64,000 nt of DNA from Terrisporobacter glycolicus ATCC 14880 = DSM 1288 (GTDB lineage Bacteria > Bacillota > Clostridia > Peptostreptococcales > Peptostreptococcaceae), in NCBI RefSeq assembly GCF_036812735.1, contig NZ_CP117523.1, positions 1,612,001 through 1,676,000 of the forward strand, read 5' to 3'. The translations under genes were made by a program, and so were the position numbers. Under the pieces are notes generated by a model, which made no database searches, had not been told where the DNA came from, and saw only the letters and a list, made by a program, of their open reading frames with translations. Below are positions 7,462-15,554 of this stretch, piece after piece (position 1 is the stretch's first letter; every line of letters starts with the position of its first letter).

Positions 7462-9359
7462 TGAACTTTGTCCAATTTGCATATAAAAATGTAAAGAGAA
7501 ACACTAAGTCTTATTTAGGATATTTCTTTAGCATTTTAATATCTTCAGCTTTGTTATTTTCCTTTAATATGTTTATAAATCATCCCAATTTAGACACTTC
7601 AACATTTGATGATTATTTACTGTTAACAATTAAAGTATGCTCGATTATTGTATATGTGTTTTTATTTTTCTTTGTGTTTTATTCAGTAAGTGTTTTTTTG
7701 AAAGGTAGAAGTAAAGAGTTTGGAATATTATACAGTTTGGGAATATCAAGTAAACAAGTTCAAAAGATGATTTTTATAGAAAACTTCATTATAAATGCAT
7801 TATCATCTACTCTTGGTGTAGCAGTAGGACTGATTTTTTCTAAGATAATTTTAATTGCCATATCAAATTTACTGGGAATAGAGCCACTAAAGTTTTATAT
7901 TCCAGCAATGTCAATGATAGCAACCATAATTTACTTTATGCTACTTTCACTATTAATATCTTTGTTTATTTCTTTTGTAGTAAAAGAAGATAAAGTTTTA
8001 AAATTGTTAAAGGGGAGTGAAACTCAAAGACCAGAGCCAAAGTTTTCTATATTACTTGTTATATTGTGTATAGCTCTTTTTGTATGGTCATATTATAAAG
8101 CGGTGACAGTTACAAAAATACAATTGGTAAATACCATAGCACCAGTAACTTTTATGACTATTATAGCAACATATTTATTGTTTTCTCAACTTAGTGTATT
8201 TATTATAAAAACTATAAAAAATAATAAAAAATTTTATAAGAAAAATACTAATATGTTATGCGTATCAAATTTGTATTATAAAATGAAAGACAATACAAGA
8301 ATGTTTTTCTTAATATGCATAACTTCTGCAGTTGCATTTACTGCCATAGGTGCAGTATATGCCTATTGGAAAGATCAAACTAGACAAGTTGAGTTGGCTT
8401 ATCCTCAAGCAATACATTTTGCAACAAATAAAAGTATGCTTGATAATTTGGATGAATTTGATAAAAAAGATTATATGGATAAAGTTGATTTGTTGGAAAA
8501 TTCATTGAAAGAAGAAAAGATTCCTTATTATAAAATAAGTGGAGAGATAAAAACTGTTTTTTCAAAGGATAAAGAAAAATCGGTTAAAATAATTAAAGAA
8601 TCCAAGTATAAAGAGTTTGCCGAAAAATTAAATCAACAAACAGTGAACTTTAGAAAAAATGAAGCAATATCACTAACTTTATTAGAAAATAAAAAAGTAA
8701 ATAAAAAAGTTGTAGTAGATGATAATAATTTAAAAGTTGCTACACAAGTAGAAAAGTCTGTTATGCCAGCTTATTATGATATATACGTGGTTAAAGATGA
8801 TTTATATGATGAAATAAATAATAACTGTGTAGTAGATGAATTTACTACTTTTGATACACAAAATTATATGAAAACTTTGAATATATGTAAAAACTTTGAA
8901 AATACTCATAAAGAAGAATTAAATAATGGAACGTATAAATTCTTATCAAAATCTTTTGTACTTGATTATGGAAAAACAATTTTTTCTACCTTGTTGTTTT
9001 TAACTATATTTATAGGGTTAATATTTTTCGTTACAGCAAGTAGTTTTTTATACAACAAGATTTATATGGATTGTCAGGAAGACAAAGAAAAGTATATGAA
9101 GCTTAATAAGATAGGTCTAACATATAAAGAAATAAGAAAAATTTCAACAATAGAAATAGGAATATTGTTTTTAGCACCCTATGTAATAGCTGTAATGCAC
9201 TCAACATTTGCCCTTTTGGCAGTTAAAAATTCCTTTAATATGGAAGTGGCTTCTTCAGCATATATAGTTATGGGAAGTTTCTTTATAGTTTTAATTATTT
9301 ACTTCTTAATAATAAGAAGAAATTATTTAAAGGAAATAAGGGAATATTTAAATAAGTAA
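7461..9359 (+). CDS. BceB-like ABC transporter permease
   Basis: 632 aa, the usual size of BceB permeases. Ten hydrophobic segments are expected: FtsX-like block at about 17-250, TM7 near 275-300, a large extracytoplasmic domain at about 305-510 (the drug-sensing region, poorly conserved), then three more helices near 515-535, 560-590 and 600-622. SKEFGILYSLGISSKQVQKMIFIEN is the conserved FtsX-family cytoplasmic segment. Coupled translationally to the ATPase. Forms the sensor-transporter complex with the BceS-like kinase encoded just upstream. Confidence 0.92.
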   Translation: MNFVQFAYKNVKRNTKSYLGYFFSILISSALLFSFNMFINHPNLDTSTFDDYLLLTIKVCSIIVYVFLFFFVFYSVSVFLKGRSKEFGILYSLGISSKQVQKMIFIENFIINALSSTLGVAVGLIFSKIILIAISNLLGIEPLKFYIPAMSMIATIIYFMLLSLLISLFISFVVKEDKVLKLLKGSETQRPEPKFSILLVILCIALFVWSYYKAVTVTKIQLVNTIAPVTFMTIIATYLLFSQLSVFIIKTIKNNKKFYKKNTNMLCVSNLYYKMKDNTRMFFLICITSAVAFTAIGAVYAYWKDQTRQVELAYPQAIHFATNKSMLDNLDEFDKKDYMDKVDLLENSLKEEKIPYYKISGEIKTVFSKDKEKSVKIIKESKYKEFAEKLNQQTVNFRKNEAISLTLLENKKVNKKVVVDDNNLKVATQVEKSVMPAYYDIYVVKDDLYDEINNNCVVDEFTTFDTQNYMKTLNICKNFENTHKEELNNGTYKFLSKSFVLDYGKTIFSTLLFLTIFIGLIFFVTASSFLYNKIYMDCQEDKEKYMKLNKIGLTYKEIRKISTIEIGILFLAPYVIAVMHSTFALLAVKNSFNMEVASSAYIVMGSFFIVLIIYFLIIRRNYLKEIREYLNK

Positions 9360-9491
9360 ATGCAAATAAAAAATTATTAAATAATTGATAGGTTTTATTT
9401 TTAGAATTGATATATTTAGCCAATATGGCCTTCTGTATTAAAATTTCATGTATAATATATATGTTTGGAAATTTATATATGGGAGAATAAC

Positions 9492-10109
9492 ATGGATAAA
9501 AATAGGATTAAAAAGTATAGTAAAGATATATCCATTATTTTATTAGGAAATATATTTATGGGAATAGCTTATTCAAAGTGGATGGTTCCTAATGAAATTA
9601 TAAATGGTGGAGTTACAAGTATTTCTATGATATTAAATAAGTTACTATCAGTGCCACTTTTATACTTGAGCAATGGATTAACTTTACTATTATTAATAAC
9701 TTGTTATATATTTTTAGGTAAGGATAATTTTTCAAAGTCTATATTTGGCAGCTTATTCTATATCACCTTATTTTCATTATTTTACTCTCTACCTTTTTCA
9801 CTACATGTTAATACAGTAGTAGATTTAATATTAGCATGTATATTTATAGGAATGGGATATTATTGTTGCATTATTGTAAATGCATCAACTGTGGGAGTAG
9901 ACGTTATAGCACTTATTATGCATAAGAAGAATAATAATATAAATATAGCTAAAACAATAAGTAAAATTAACATAATAGTGTTGTTTGTTGGATTAATTGT
10001 ATATGGAGTTAAATCTATAATTATAGGAATGATTTTCACATCTATATACTCAAGGATATTAGAGTATTTCTTGAAAGTGAATCCTTTAAAAGTTAGTAAA
10101 TCAATTTAA
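9492..10109 (+). CDS. YitT/YczE-like integral membrane protein
   Basis: About 205 aa with five to six membrane helices. The N-terminal stretch (GNIFMGIAYSKWMVPN followed by GGVTSISMILNKL) resembles the YitT/DUF161 pattern of a glycine-rich first helix pair. ATG at 9492 follows GGGAG; an upstream in-frame TTG at 9465 has no ribosome site. A TATAAT lies at 9451-9456. The family has no firmly assigned biochemical role; some members have been linked to transport. Lacks the soluble C-terminal domain found in longer YitT proteins. Function left open. Confidence 0.75.
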   Translation: MDKNRIKKYSKDISIILLGNIFMGIAYSKWMVPNEIINGGVTSISMILNKLLSVPLLYLSNGLTLLLLITCYIFLGKDNFSKSIFGSLFYITLFSLFYSLPFSLHVNTVVDLILACIFIGMGYYCCIIVNASTVGVDVIALIMHKKNNNINIAKTISKINIIVLFVGLIVYGVKSIIIGMIFTSIYSRILEYFLKVNPLKVSKSI

Positions 10110-10114
10110 TGTGT

Positions 10115-10148
10115 AGTTACCTAGATTAATATCTAGGTAACTTTTTGT
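10115..10148 (+). terminator. Terminator after the YitT-like gene
   Basis: Perfect stem AGTTACCTAGAT / ATCTAGGTAACT with a four-base loop and a TTTTTG tail, starting six bases after the stop. Confidence 0.9.
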
Positions 10149-10166
10149 TTTGGTAAAAATTTACAG

Positions 10167-10195
10167 TTGACTAATGAGGGTTATAGAAATACAAT
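10167..10195 (+). promoter_or_regulatory. Promoter of the padR-HAAS operon
   Basis: TTGACT at 10167-10172 and TACAAT at 10190-10195, separated by 17 bases; about 60 bases before the padR start. Confidence 0.55.
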
Positions 10196-10256
10196 TTCTT
10201 TATAATACATAGAAATCCGAGGTATGATTTAATAAATTATTAAAGAAGGTGTTGTT

Positions 10257-10580
10257 TTGAATAAAGAGCTTATGAAAGGTAGTACAGTAACATTAATTTT
10301 AGATGCATTAAAAAATGAGCCCATGTATGGATATGGAATGATAAAAGAAATTGAAAATAAGTCTAATGGAGTATTTCTTTTTAAGGAGGGTACTTTATAT
10401 CCCCTATTACATGAGCTTGAAAAAAGTAAGTTAATCGAATCTTTTTGGAATGTGGAAAATGGTAGACGTAGAAAATATTATAAAATTACTAAAAAGGGAC
10501 TTCTGGAATTGAAAGATAGAAAAGATGAATGGGTTATATTTAGTAAAACAATGAATTTAGTATTAGGGGGACAGTATTAA
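10257..10580 (+). CDS. PadR-family transcriptional regulator
   Basis: 107 aa, the short (subfamily 2) form: winged helix with EPMYGYGMIKEIE, then FKEGTLYPLLHELEKSKLIES and GRRRKYYKITKKG, all hallmark PadR segments, followed by a short C-terminal helix for dimerisation. TTG start with GAAGGTG five bases upstream. Its stop overlaps the next ATG. Short PadR proteins of this kind commonly repress the membrane protein or ABC operon they are fused to, so the HAAS-domain protein is the expected target together with itself. Confidence 0.9.
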   Translation: MNKELMKGSTVTLILDALKNEPMYGYGMIKEIENKSNGVFLFKEGTLYPLLHELEKSKLIESFWNVENGRRRKYYKITKKGLLELKDRKDEWVIFSKTMNLVLGGQY

Positions 10581-11488
10581 TGAATACACAAAATAAATCT
10601 GTGGAAAAATTTTTACAATCTACTTGTAAATTTATTTCCACAGAAGAAAGAGCAAAAGATATACAAGATGAACTTAGAGATCATGTTTCTAGTTATATTG
10701 AAGAATTTACACAAGAAGGTATGGAATATGAAGAAGCAACAAACATGGCATTAAAGCAAATGGGAGATCCTGATATTTTAAGTGAAATTTATAAAAGTGA
10801 ATCTAATAAATCTAAAAGATTATTTAAAGCATTTCTCATAGGTATAACATTACTTTTATATGTTGGGGCTGAAATTGTAGATACCTATATAAGTAATTCT
10901 AATGTTTTTATATCTGCATCATTTGTAATACTTATGACTTTATGTTATGGATATTTCATATTTGATCTTATAAAAACACATAAAAAAGATTGTGAACTTT
11001 CTAAAAAAGAGCCGATTTTTTATATTCAGTCCTATAAAATGTCTACTTGGTATGAGAAAATGGCAAAATACATACAATATTTTTTTGTGGGATCAATTAT
11101 TTTAATTTTAGCAGCATTTTTAATAGAATTTAATGAGATACCTAAAAATGAAGTTTTAAAAGAAGTTTTAGAAATAATAATCCTATCAAAGAGTTACTTC
11201 ATTATGGTTGTTTTGTTCTCCATATTAAATCCTAAAAATAGTAATAATATTGTATATACAGATGGTATACTTACACTTATGAGCTTTATTCCTTTTAGTA
11301 ATGTATGTGGATATAGATGGACTAAAGAACATGTAAAGGGCAATGTTTGTCATACTCTTGAGTTAAAGCTTAAGAAAAAATCTAAGTTTTCTAATAACAA
11401 TGCTGTTATAAAGGTAAGCTCTTATCAAATTAATTTAATAGAGGAGTTGTTTAAGTCTCGCAGCATTGAGCAAGTGCGTTATTTTTAA
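10580..11488 (+). CDS. HAAS/permease-prefix domain membrane protein
   Basis: 302 aa. Residues 1-75 form the helical HAAS-type domain: VEKFLQSTCKFI...DIQDELRDHV...GMEYEEATNMALKQMGDP, a domain repeatedly found after padR genes. Four membrane helices follow (about 84-103, 109-128, 160-180, 200-216). The C-terminal 75 residues look like a small cytoplasmic PH-like fold (TDGILTLMSFIPFSNVCGYRW...) as in YcxB/bPH proteins. Translationally coupled to padR. The pair is a conserved module in Firmicutes thought to act in envelope stress; exact function unknown. Confidence 0.8.
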   Translation: MNTQNKSVEKFLQSTCKFISTEERAKDIQDELRDHVSSYIEEFTQEGMEYEEATNMALKQMGDPDILSEIYKSESNKSKRLFKAFLIGITLLLYVGAEIVDTYISNSNVFISASFVILMTLCYGYFIFDLIKTHKKDCELSKKEPIFYIQSYKMSTWYEKMAKYIQYFFVGSIILILAAFLIEFNEIPKNEVLKEVLEIIILSKSYFIMVVLFSILNPKNSNNIVYTDGILTLMSFIPFSNVCGYRWTKEHVKGNVCHTLELKLKKKSKFSNNNAVIKVSSYQINLIEELFKSRSIEQVRYF

Positions 11489-11527
11489 AAATAAAGAGAA
11501 TCTACTATTTTATTAAAGGAGTAAATA

Positions 11528-12361
11528 ATGAACTATGGAAATTTAATAAATGAAAAAATTATTCATATAGAGGGAGAGTGGATATATTATAGCAATATAT
11601 CTTCTGATGAAGGAAAATTATATAAAAAAAATTTAAAATTAAATGAAAAAGTAAAACTTTCAGATATAGAAGAGGTACAATACATACATAAAAGAGGAAA
11701 TGATATTTTTTATACAAGTGGAGCTAGTATATGTAAACTTAATCTTACTAATCTGGAAAATGAGATTATTTTCAAAGGTTCGAAAGATTATGGTAGTATA
11801 GATGATATGGTTCCATTGAATGATGATTTATTTTTTACTCAAGATGATATTTATAAAATGAATTTAAATACTAAAGAGAAGATAAAGATTGCTGAAAACG
11901 CATTTGGATTAAATGTATGTAAGTATAATATATATTACTCTGCAAATGATGGAGATGGATTATACAAATTAAATTTATCTACTAATACTATAATAAAACT
12001 ATTAGATACAAATGTTAGTGCTCCAATTGTTCAAGGGGAATTTATCTATTATTTCGATAATGATAGGGCAGGTTTTTTCAGAATGAATATGTTTAATAAT
12101 AATGAAGAAGAGAGAATAATAGAATTAGATAAAGATTTGATTGATTTTAACTTGTATAAAAACTATATATTTTTTAGTGATTTTTATTTGTATAAAATAG
12201 ATATTAAAGCTAAAAAAATAAGTAGAATAACCGATATTGATGCAGGTCGAATACACATATTAAATGAAAAAGTATGGTTTGTATCATATCAAGAAGATGA
12301 ACGTGAATTTAAATTATATCAAATGGATTTTGATGGAAAAAATTTAAAGTTATTTGATTAA
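11528..12361 (+). CDS. DUF5050-like propeller-type protein, cytoplasmic
   Basis: 277 aa made of repeated units of the form WIYYSN...LYKKNL, DIFYTSGASICKLNL, LFFTQDDIYKMNLNT, NIYYSANDGDGLYKLNLST and FIYYFDNDRAGFFRMNM, a pattern seen in DUF5050 beta-propeller domains (Y/F-Y/F-x...G-L-Y-K-M). Such domains are usually secreted, but no signal peptide or membrane helix is present here, so the protein should stay in the cytoplasm. Good AAAGGAG before the start, 39 bases after the HAAS gene, possibly in the same transcript. Function unknown. Confidence 0.7.
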   Translation: MNYGNLINEKIIHIEGEWIYYSNISSDEGKLYKKNLKLNEKVKLSDIEEVQYIHKRGNDIFYTSGASICKLNLTNLENEIIFKGSKDYGSIDDMVPLNDDLFFTQDDIYKMNLNTKEKIKIAENAFGLNVCKYNIYYSANDGDGLYKLNLSTNTIIKLLDTNVSAPIVQGEFIYYFDNDRAGFFRMNMFNNNEEERIIELDKDLIDFNLYKNYIFFSDFYLYKIDIKAKKISRITDIDAGRIHILNEKVWFVSYQEDEREFKLYQMDFDGKNLKLFD

Positions 12362-12497
12362 TGTTTTATATCTAAAAGTGTAATTTATTAATATTATAAA
12401 AAATTTTTCATTTTTAATAAAAAGGTTCCCAAATAAAACTTTCAATTTGCATATATAGTATATAGAAAATGAAATTGAATTTAACGGAGGAAATTAA

Positions 12498-12752
12498 ATG
12501 AAAAATATAAAATCTTTAATAACACTAACACTTATAGGAGGGTCAATAATCTTAACAGGATGCTCTGGAAATGTGGAAAGCGATGCAGCGGAATATAATA
12601 CTAAACAAACTACACAAGTTGAAACAACATCAAGTAATAATGCAGTTAATAATGTGGACATGGATTCTTTAGAGAAAGACTTAAAAGCTTTAGAAGATGG
12701 GAAATATAACGGAAAATGGGAAGATGAATTAGAAGCTAAGTTAATGAAGTAA
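12498..12752 (+). CDS. small lipoprotein of unknown function
   Basis: 84 aa. Signal sequence MKNIKSLITLTLIGGSIILTGC with lipobox LTGC, so Cys22 is the expected lipidation site. The mature part is a short Asn/Thr/Glu-rich, disordered-looking chain with an acidic helix at the C terminus (VDMDSLEKDLKALEDGKY). AACGGAGG precedes the start and a strong terminator follows. No recognised domain. Confidence 0.75.
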   Translation: MKNIKSLITLTLIGGSIILTGCSGNVESDAAEYNTKQTTQVETTSSNNAVNNVDMDSLEKDLKALEDGKYNGKWEDELEAKLMK

Positions 12753-12770
12753 AGATAATATAAATTAAAT

Positions 12771-12808
12771 AAAAATAGCCAATGATTAAGGTCATTGGCT
12801 ATTTTTAT
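12771..12808 (+). terminator. Terminator after the small lipoprotein
   Basis: AAAAATAGCCAATGA / TCATTGGCTATTTTT, near perfect, with T tail. Confidence 0.9.
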
Positions 12809-12944
12809 TTATAATTTTCATATATATTGATTTTATTTATAAAGAGCATAGAACTATAAAAATTATCAATTTTTATAAATTATTTTGATATGTTACTCTT
12901 AGTAATGTGAAGAACTAAATATATAGAAAGGTCTAAAAAAACAT

Positions 12945-13814
12945 ATGGAGAAGATAGTTGATTTTAAATGTACTTATAATAATTCAGCAGGAATAAATGA
13001 AGAAGTGACGAGAAATTTAAAATTAAGTTTTCCCCAGGCCTATAAATATTGCGAGACAATGACCTTAATAGCTAAAGAACTAAAAAAACATGATAATGCA
13101 GCTTTTTGTGAACTACCTTTTTGTCACACTGTAGAAGGAGAAGCAATGGGTGGAATTATCAATTATGGCGATGAGAAGATAGGACCTAGGGCAAAGGAAT
13201 ATGTGTGCAAAAGTGCTGAGGATGTATTAAATCTTAAAAGTATTGATTTTACAAAGGGTAGAATATCAGAAGTATTAAAAGCCTGCACATGTTTAAGAAA
13301 TGAAGGACAAAATATTGTTTTAGAAGTTAGTGGACCATTTACAATTTTAAATGTTCTAATGGACGCCACACGTGCATTTAAGATTTTTAGAAAAGAACCA
13401 GAGAAGATGAAACAAATATTTGATAAATTTCAAAATGAAATCCTTAACTTTATAGAAGAAGGACAAAGAGCTGGAGCTAATTTAATTAGTTTTGCTGACT
13501 CTTCAGGTGGTGTTAATATTCTTGGGCCTAAAATGATGAAAGAGAGTGTGGAAATGTTTACATATCCTTTCTTGAAAAAGGCTGAAAAGATTATAGATGA
13601 TAAGACCATATTATTACTATGTCCAAAAACAACATTTGCACTTCTTGGAACAAATAAAGCAAGTTTATATGACATTGAATTATCAAAACCTATGAAATAT
13701 GGTGAGGGCTGTATTGAAGTTATAGGAAAAACAAAAATAGTAGGTCAAATGTGTATTAAAAATATAAATTACGAATTGACCGAAGGTAAGATTAAGGGAA
13801 TCAAACTAATATAA
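12945..13814 (+). CDS. short URO-D-fold protein of a corrinoid methyl-transfer operon, zinc ligands altered
   Basis: 289 aa, first gene of a five-gene operon. Similar in pattern to uroporphyrinogen-decarboxylase-like methyltransferases (MtaA/MtbA group): CHTVEGEAMGGIINYGDEKIGPRAKEYV, VSGPFTILNVLMD, GANLISFADSSGGVNILGP. It is shorter than its two paralogues downstream. Where they have H-x-C (HICGQ, HVCGE) this protein has LLLCPKT, losing the histidine zinc ligand. It may therefore be a substrate-side methyltransferase (MT1), or a non-catalytic partner, rather than a zinc-thiol methyltransferase; that is inference. GAAAGG lies upstream. Confidence 0.75.
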   Translation: MEKIVDFKCTYNNSAGINEEVTRNLKLSFPQAYKYCETMTLIAKELKKHDNAAFCELPFCHTVEGEAMGGIINYGDEKIGPRAKEYVCKSAEDVLNLKSIDFTKGRISEVLKACTCLRNEGQNIVLEVSGPFTILNVLMDATRAFKIFRKEPEKMKQIFDKFQNEILNFIEEGQRAGANLISFADSSGGVNILGPKMMKESVEMFTYPFLKKAEKIIDDKTILLLCPKTTFALLGTNKASLYDIELSKPMKYGEGCIEVIGKTKIVGQMCIKNINYELTEGKIKGIKLI

Positions 13815-13838
13815 AAAAATAAAATAGGGGGGACAATT

Positions 13839-14507
13839 ATGTCATCAAAAAAAGAACTTTTAAAAAAATTAGCTGAGTGTGTAGTTGAAATGGAAGACGA
13901 AGAAGTGGTGGATGTTGCCAAAGAATATTTAAATGAAGGACATTCAGCTTTTGATGGAATAATGGATGGATTAGTTGAGGGAATGAATGAAGCAAGTAAG
14001 CTTTATGATGAAGAAGAATATTTTGTAACTGATGTATTGTTGTGTTCAGATGCCATGTATGCAGGGCTAGATGTCCTAAGACCTCATTTACCAGAACAAG
14101 AAGAAGATGCAAAAGTAAAAGGTGTTATAGGAGTTGTTGAAGGAGATACACATGACATAGGCAAAAACTTAGTTAGAATTATGTTTGAAACTGCTGGCTT
14201 TGAAATGCATGATTTAGGAAGAGATGTGGATCTAAAATCTTTTGTGAAAAAAGTAAAAGAAACAAATGCATCACTTCTTTGTATGTCAACATTAATGACA
14301 ACAACTATGGGTGGAATGAAAACAGTTATTGACATGTTAAATGAAGAAGGAATAAGAGATAATGTTACAGTTATGGTTGGAGGAAGTCCTATTTCACAAA
14401 AATATGCAAATGAAATAGGTGCAGATGGATATTCAAGTAATGCAGTTGAAGCAGTAAAAGTTGCCAAAGAGCTTCTACATGCTAAGAACTTAGTAAATGC
14501 TATTTAA
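13839..14507 (+). CDS. corrinoid (B12-binding) methyl-carrier protein
   Basis: 222 aa, the normal size of MtaC/MtbC/MtmC-type corrinoid proteins. Residues 1-90 are the helical cap domain. The C-terminal Rossmann B12 domain has EGDTHDIGKN (DxHxxG, His is the lower axial cobalt ligand) near residue 105, the CMSTLMTTTMGGMK loop and GGSPIS near 182. It carries the methyl group as methyl-Co(III) between a donor-specific methyltransferase and an acceptor methyltransferase. Strong GGGGGG before the start. Sits between two URO-D-fold genes. Confidence 0.93.
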   Translation: MSSKKELLKKLAECVVEMEDEEVVDVAKEYLNEGHSAFDGIMDGLVEGMNEASKLYDEEEYFVTDVLLCSDAMYAGLDVLRPHLPEQEEDAKVKGVIGVVEGDTHDIGKNLVRIMFETAGFEMHDLGRDVDLKSFVKKVKETNASLLCMSTLMTTTMGGMKTVIDMLNEEGIRDNVTVMVGGSPISQKYANEIGADGYSSNAVEAVKVAKELLHAKNLVNAI

Positions 14508-14522
14508 AATGAGGTTGATAAA

Positions 14523-15554
14523 ATGATTACACCAAAAGAGAGAATTAAAAAAGTATTTAATAATGAAGAAGTTGATAGACCGCCTTGCATATGTCCAGGT
14601 GGTATGATGAACATGATAACAACAGATTTAATGGATAGATCGAATGTATTTTGGCCAAATGCACACTTAAATGGAGAAAAAATGGCTGAACTTGCCAGTG
14701 CAAACTATGAAAATGGGTGTTTTGAAAATTATGGAGTTCCTTTTTGTATGACTATAGAAGCTGAAGCTATGGGAGCAAAAGTAACTTTAGGAACAAAAGA
14801 ATATGAACCACATGTAATTGAATATGCCATAAATAGTGTGGACGAATACGAAAATTTAAAAGAAATGAATATGCAAGAAGGCAGAGCAAAAGTAGTATTA
14901 GATGCTATAAAAATTTTAAAATCAAAAGGCAACAATGTACCTATAATAGGAAATATTACAGGACCTATAAGTACAGCCAGTTCTCTTATGGAGCCTGTTG
15001 TTTTTTATAAAGAATTGAGAAAAAAAAATAAAAAAGCTCATGAATTTATGTCATTCGTTACAGATGAAATTATTAATTTTGCTAGAGCTCAAATAGATGC
15101 AGGAGCAGATATAATTGCCATCTCTGACCCAAGTGGAAGTGGAGAAATTTTAGGACCAAGAGACTTTGAACAATTTGCAGTAAAATATATAAATAAAGTA
15201 GTTCATAGTTTGCAAGAAGAAAAAATAGGAACTATTGTACATATTTGTGGTCAAATGAGAAGTGTTTACAAAGAAGTAAATATGATACAAAGTAATGCTC
15301 TTAGTTTTGACTCAGTAGTTTCCATGAAAAATGCTAGAGCTAATTTGCCAAATAGAATTCTTATGGGAAATGTAAGTACATATACATTAGAATTTGGAAG
15401 TCCAGATAAAATTTCATTGCTAACTAACAAATGTGTGAAAGATGGATCAAATATTATATCACCAGCATGTGGACTTGGAACAAAATCTCCACTTAAAAAT
15501 ATACAGTCTATTTTAAGTACATTAAACACAGAGGAGATTGAAATAAATGTGTAA
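14523..15554 (+). CDS. URO-D-fold corrinoid methyltransferase (MtaA/MtbA-like)
   Basis: 343 aa. Starts MITPKERIKKVFNNEEVDRPPCICPG, typical of the MtaA/MtbA/URO-D family. The zinc site is visible: HICGQ near 240 (His-x-Cys) with a distal Cys in SPACGLGTKSPLKNI near 316. Family members move the methyl group between a corrinoid protein and a thiol, or in some bacterial systems act on methoxylated substrates. Overlaps the next gene by eight bases. Coenzyme M is not normally made by Clostridia, so the actual acceptor or donor is open. Confidence 0.87.
   Translation: MITPKERIKKVFNNEEVDRPPCICPGGMMNMITTDLMDRSNVFWPNAHLNGEKMAELASANYENGCFENYGVPFCMTIEAEAMGAKVTLGTKEYEPHVIEYAINSVDEYENLKEMNMQEGRAKVVLDAIKILKSKGNNVPIIGNITGPISTASSLMEPVVFYKELRKKNKKAHEFMSFVTDEIINFARAQIDAGADIIAISDPSGSGEILGPRDFEQFAVKYINKVVHSLQEEKIGTIVHICGQMRSVYKEVNMIQSNALSFDSVVSMKNARANLPNRILMGNVSTYTLEFGSPDKISLLTNKCVKDGSNIISPACGLGTKSPLKNIQSILSTLNTEEIEINV

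Noticed and set aside
12809-12944. Cobalamin riboswitch before the corrinoid operon
   Set aside because: Looked for because the operon uses B12, but the 136-base leader is short, AT-rich and lacks B12-box-like sequence.
13837-14467. Long minus-strand frames opposite the corrinoid gene
   Set aside because: The plus strand encodes a complete B12-binding protein with all motifs and a strong ribosome site; the reverse frames show no domains.
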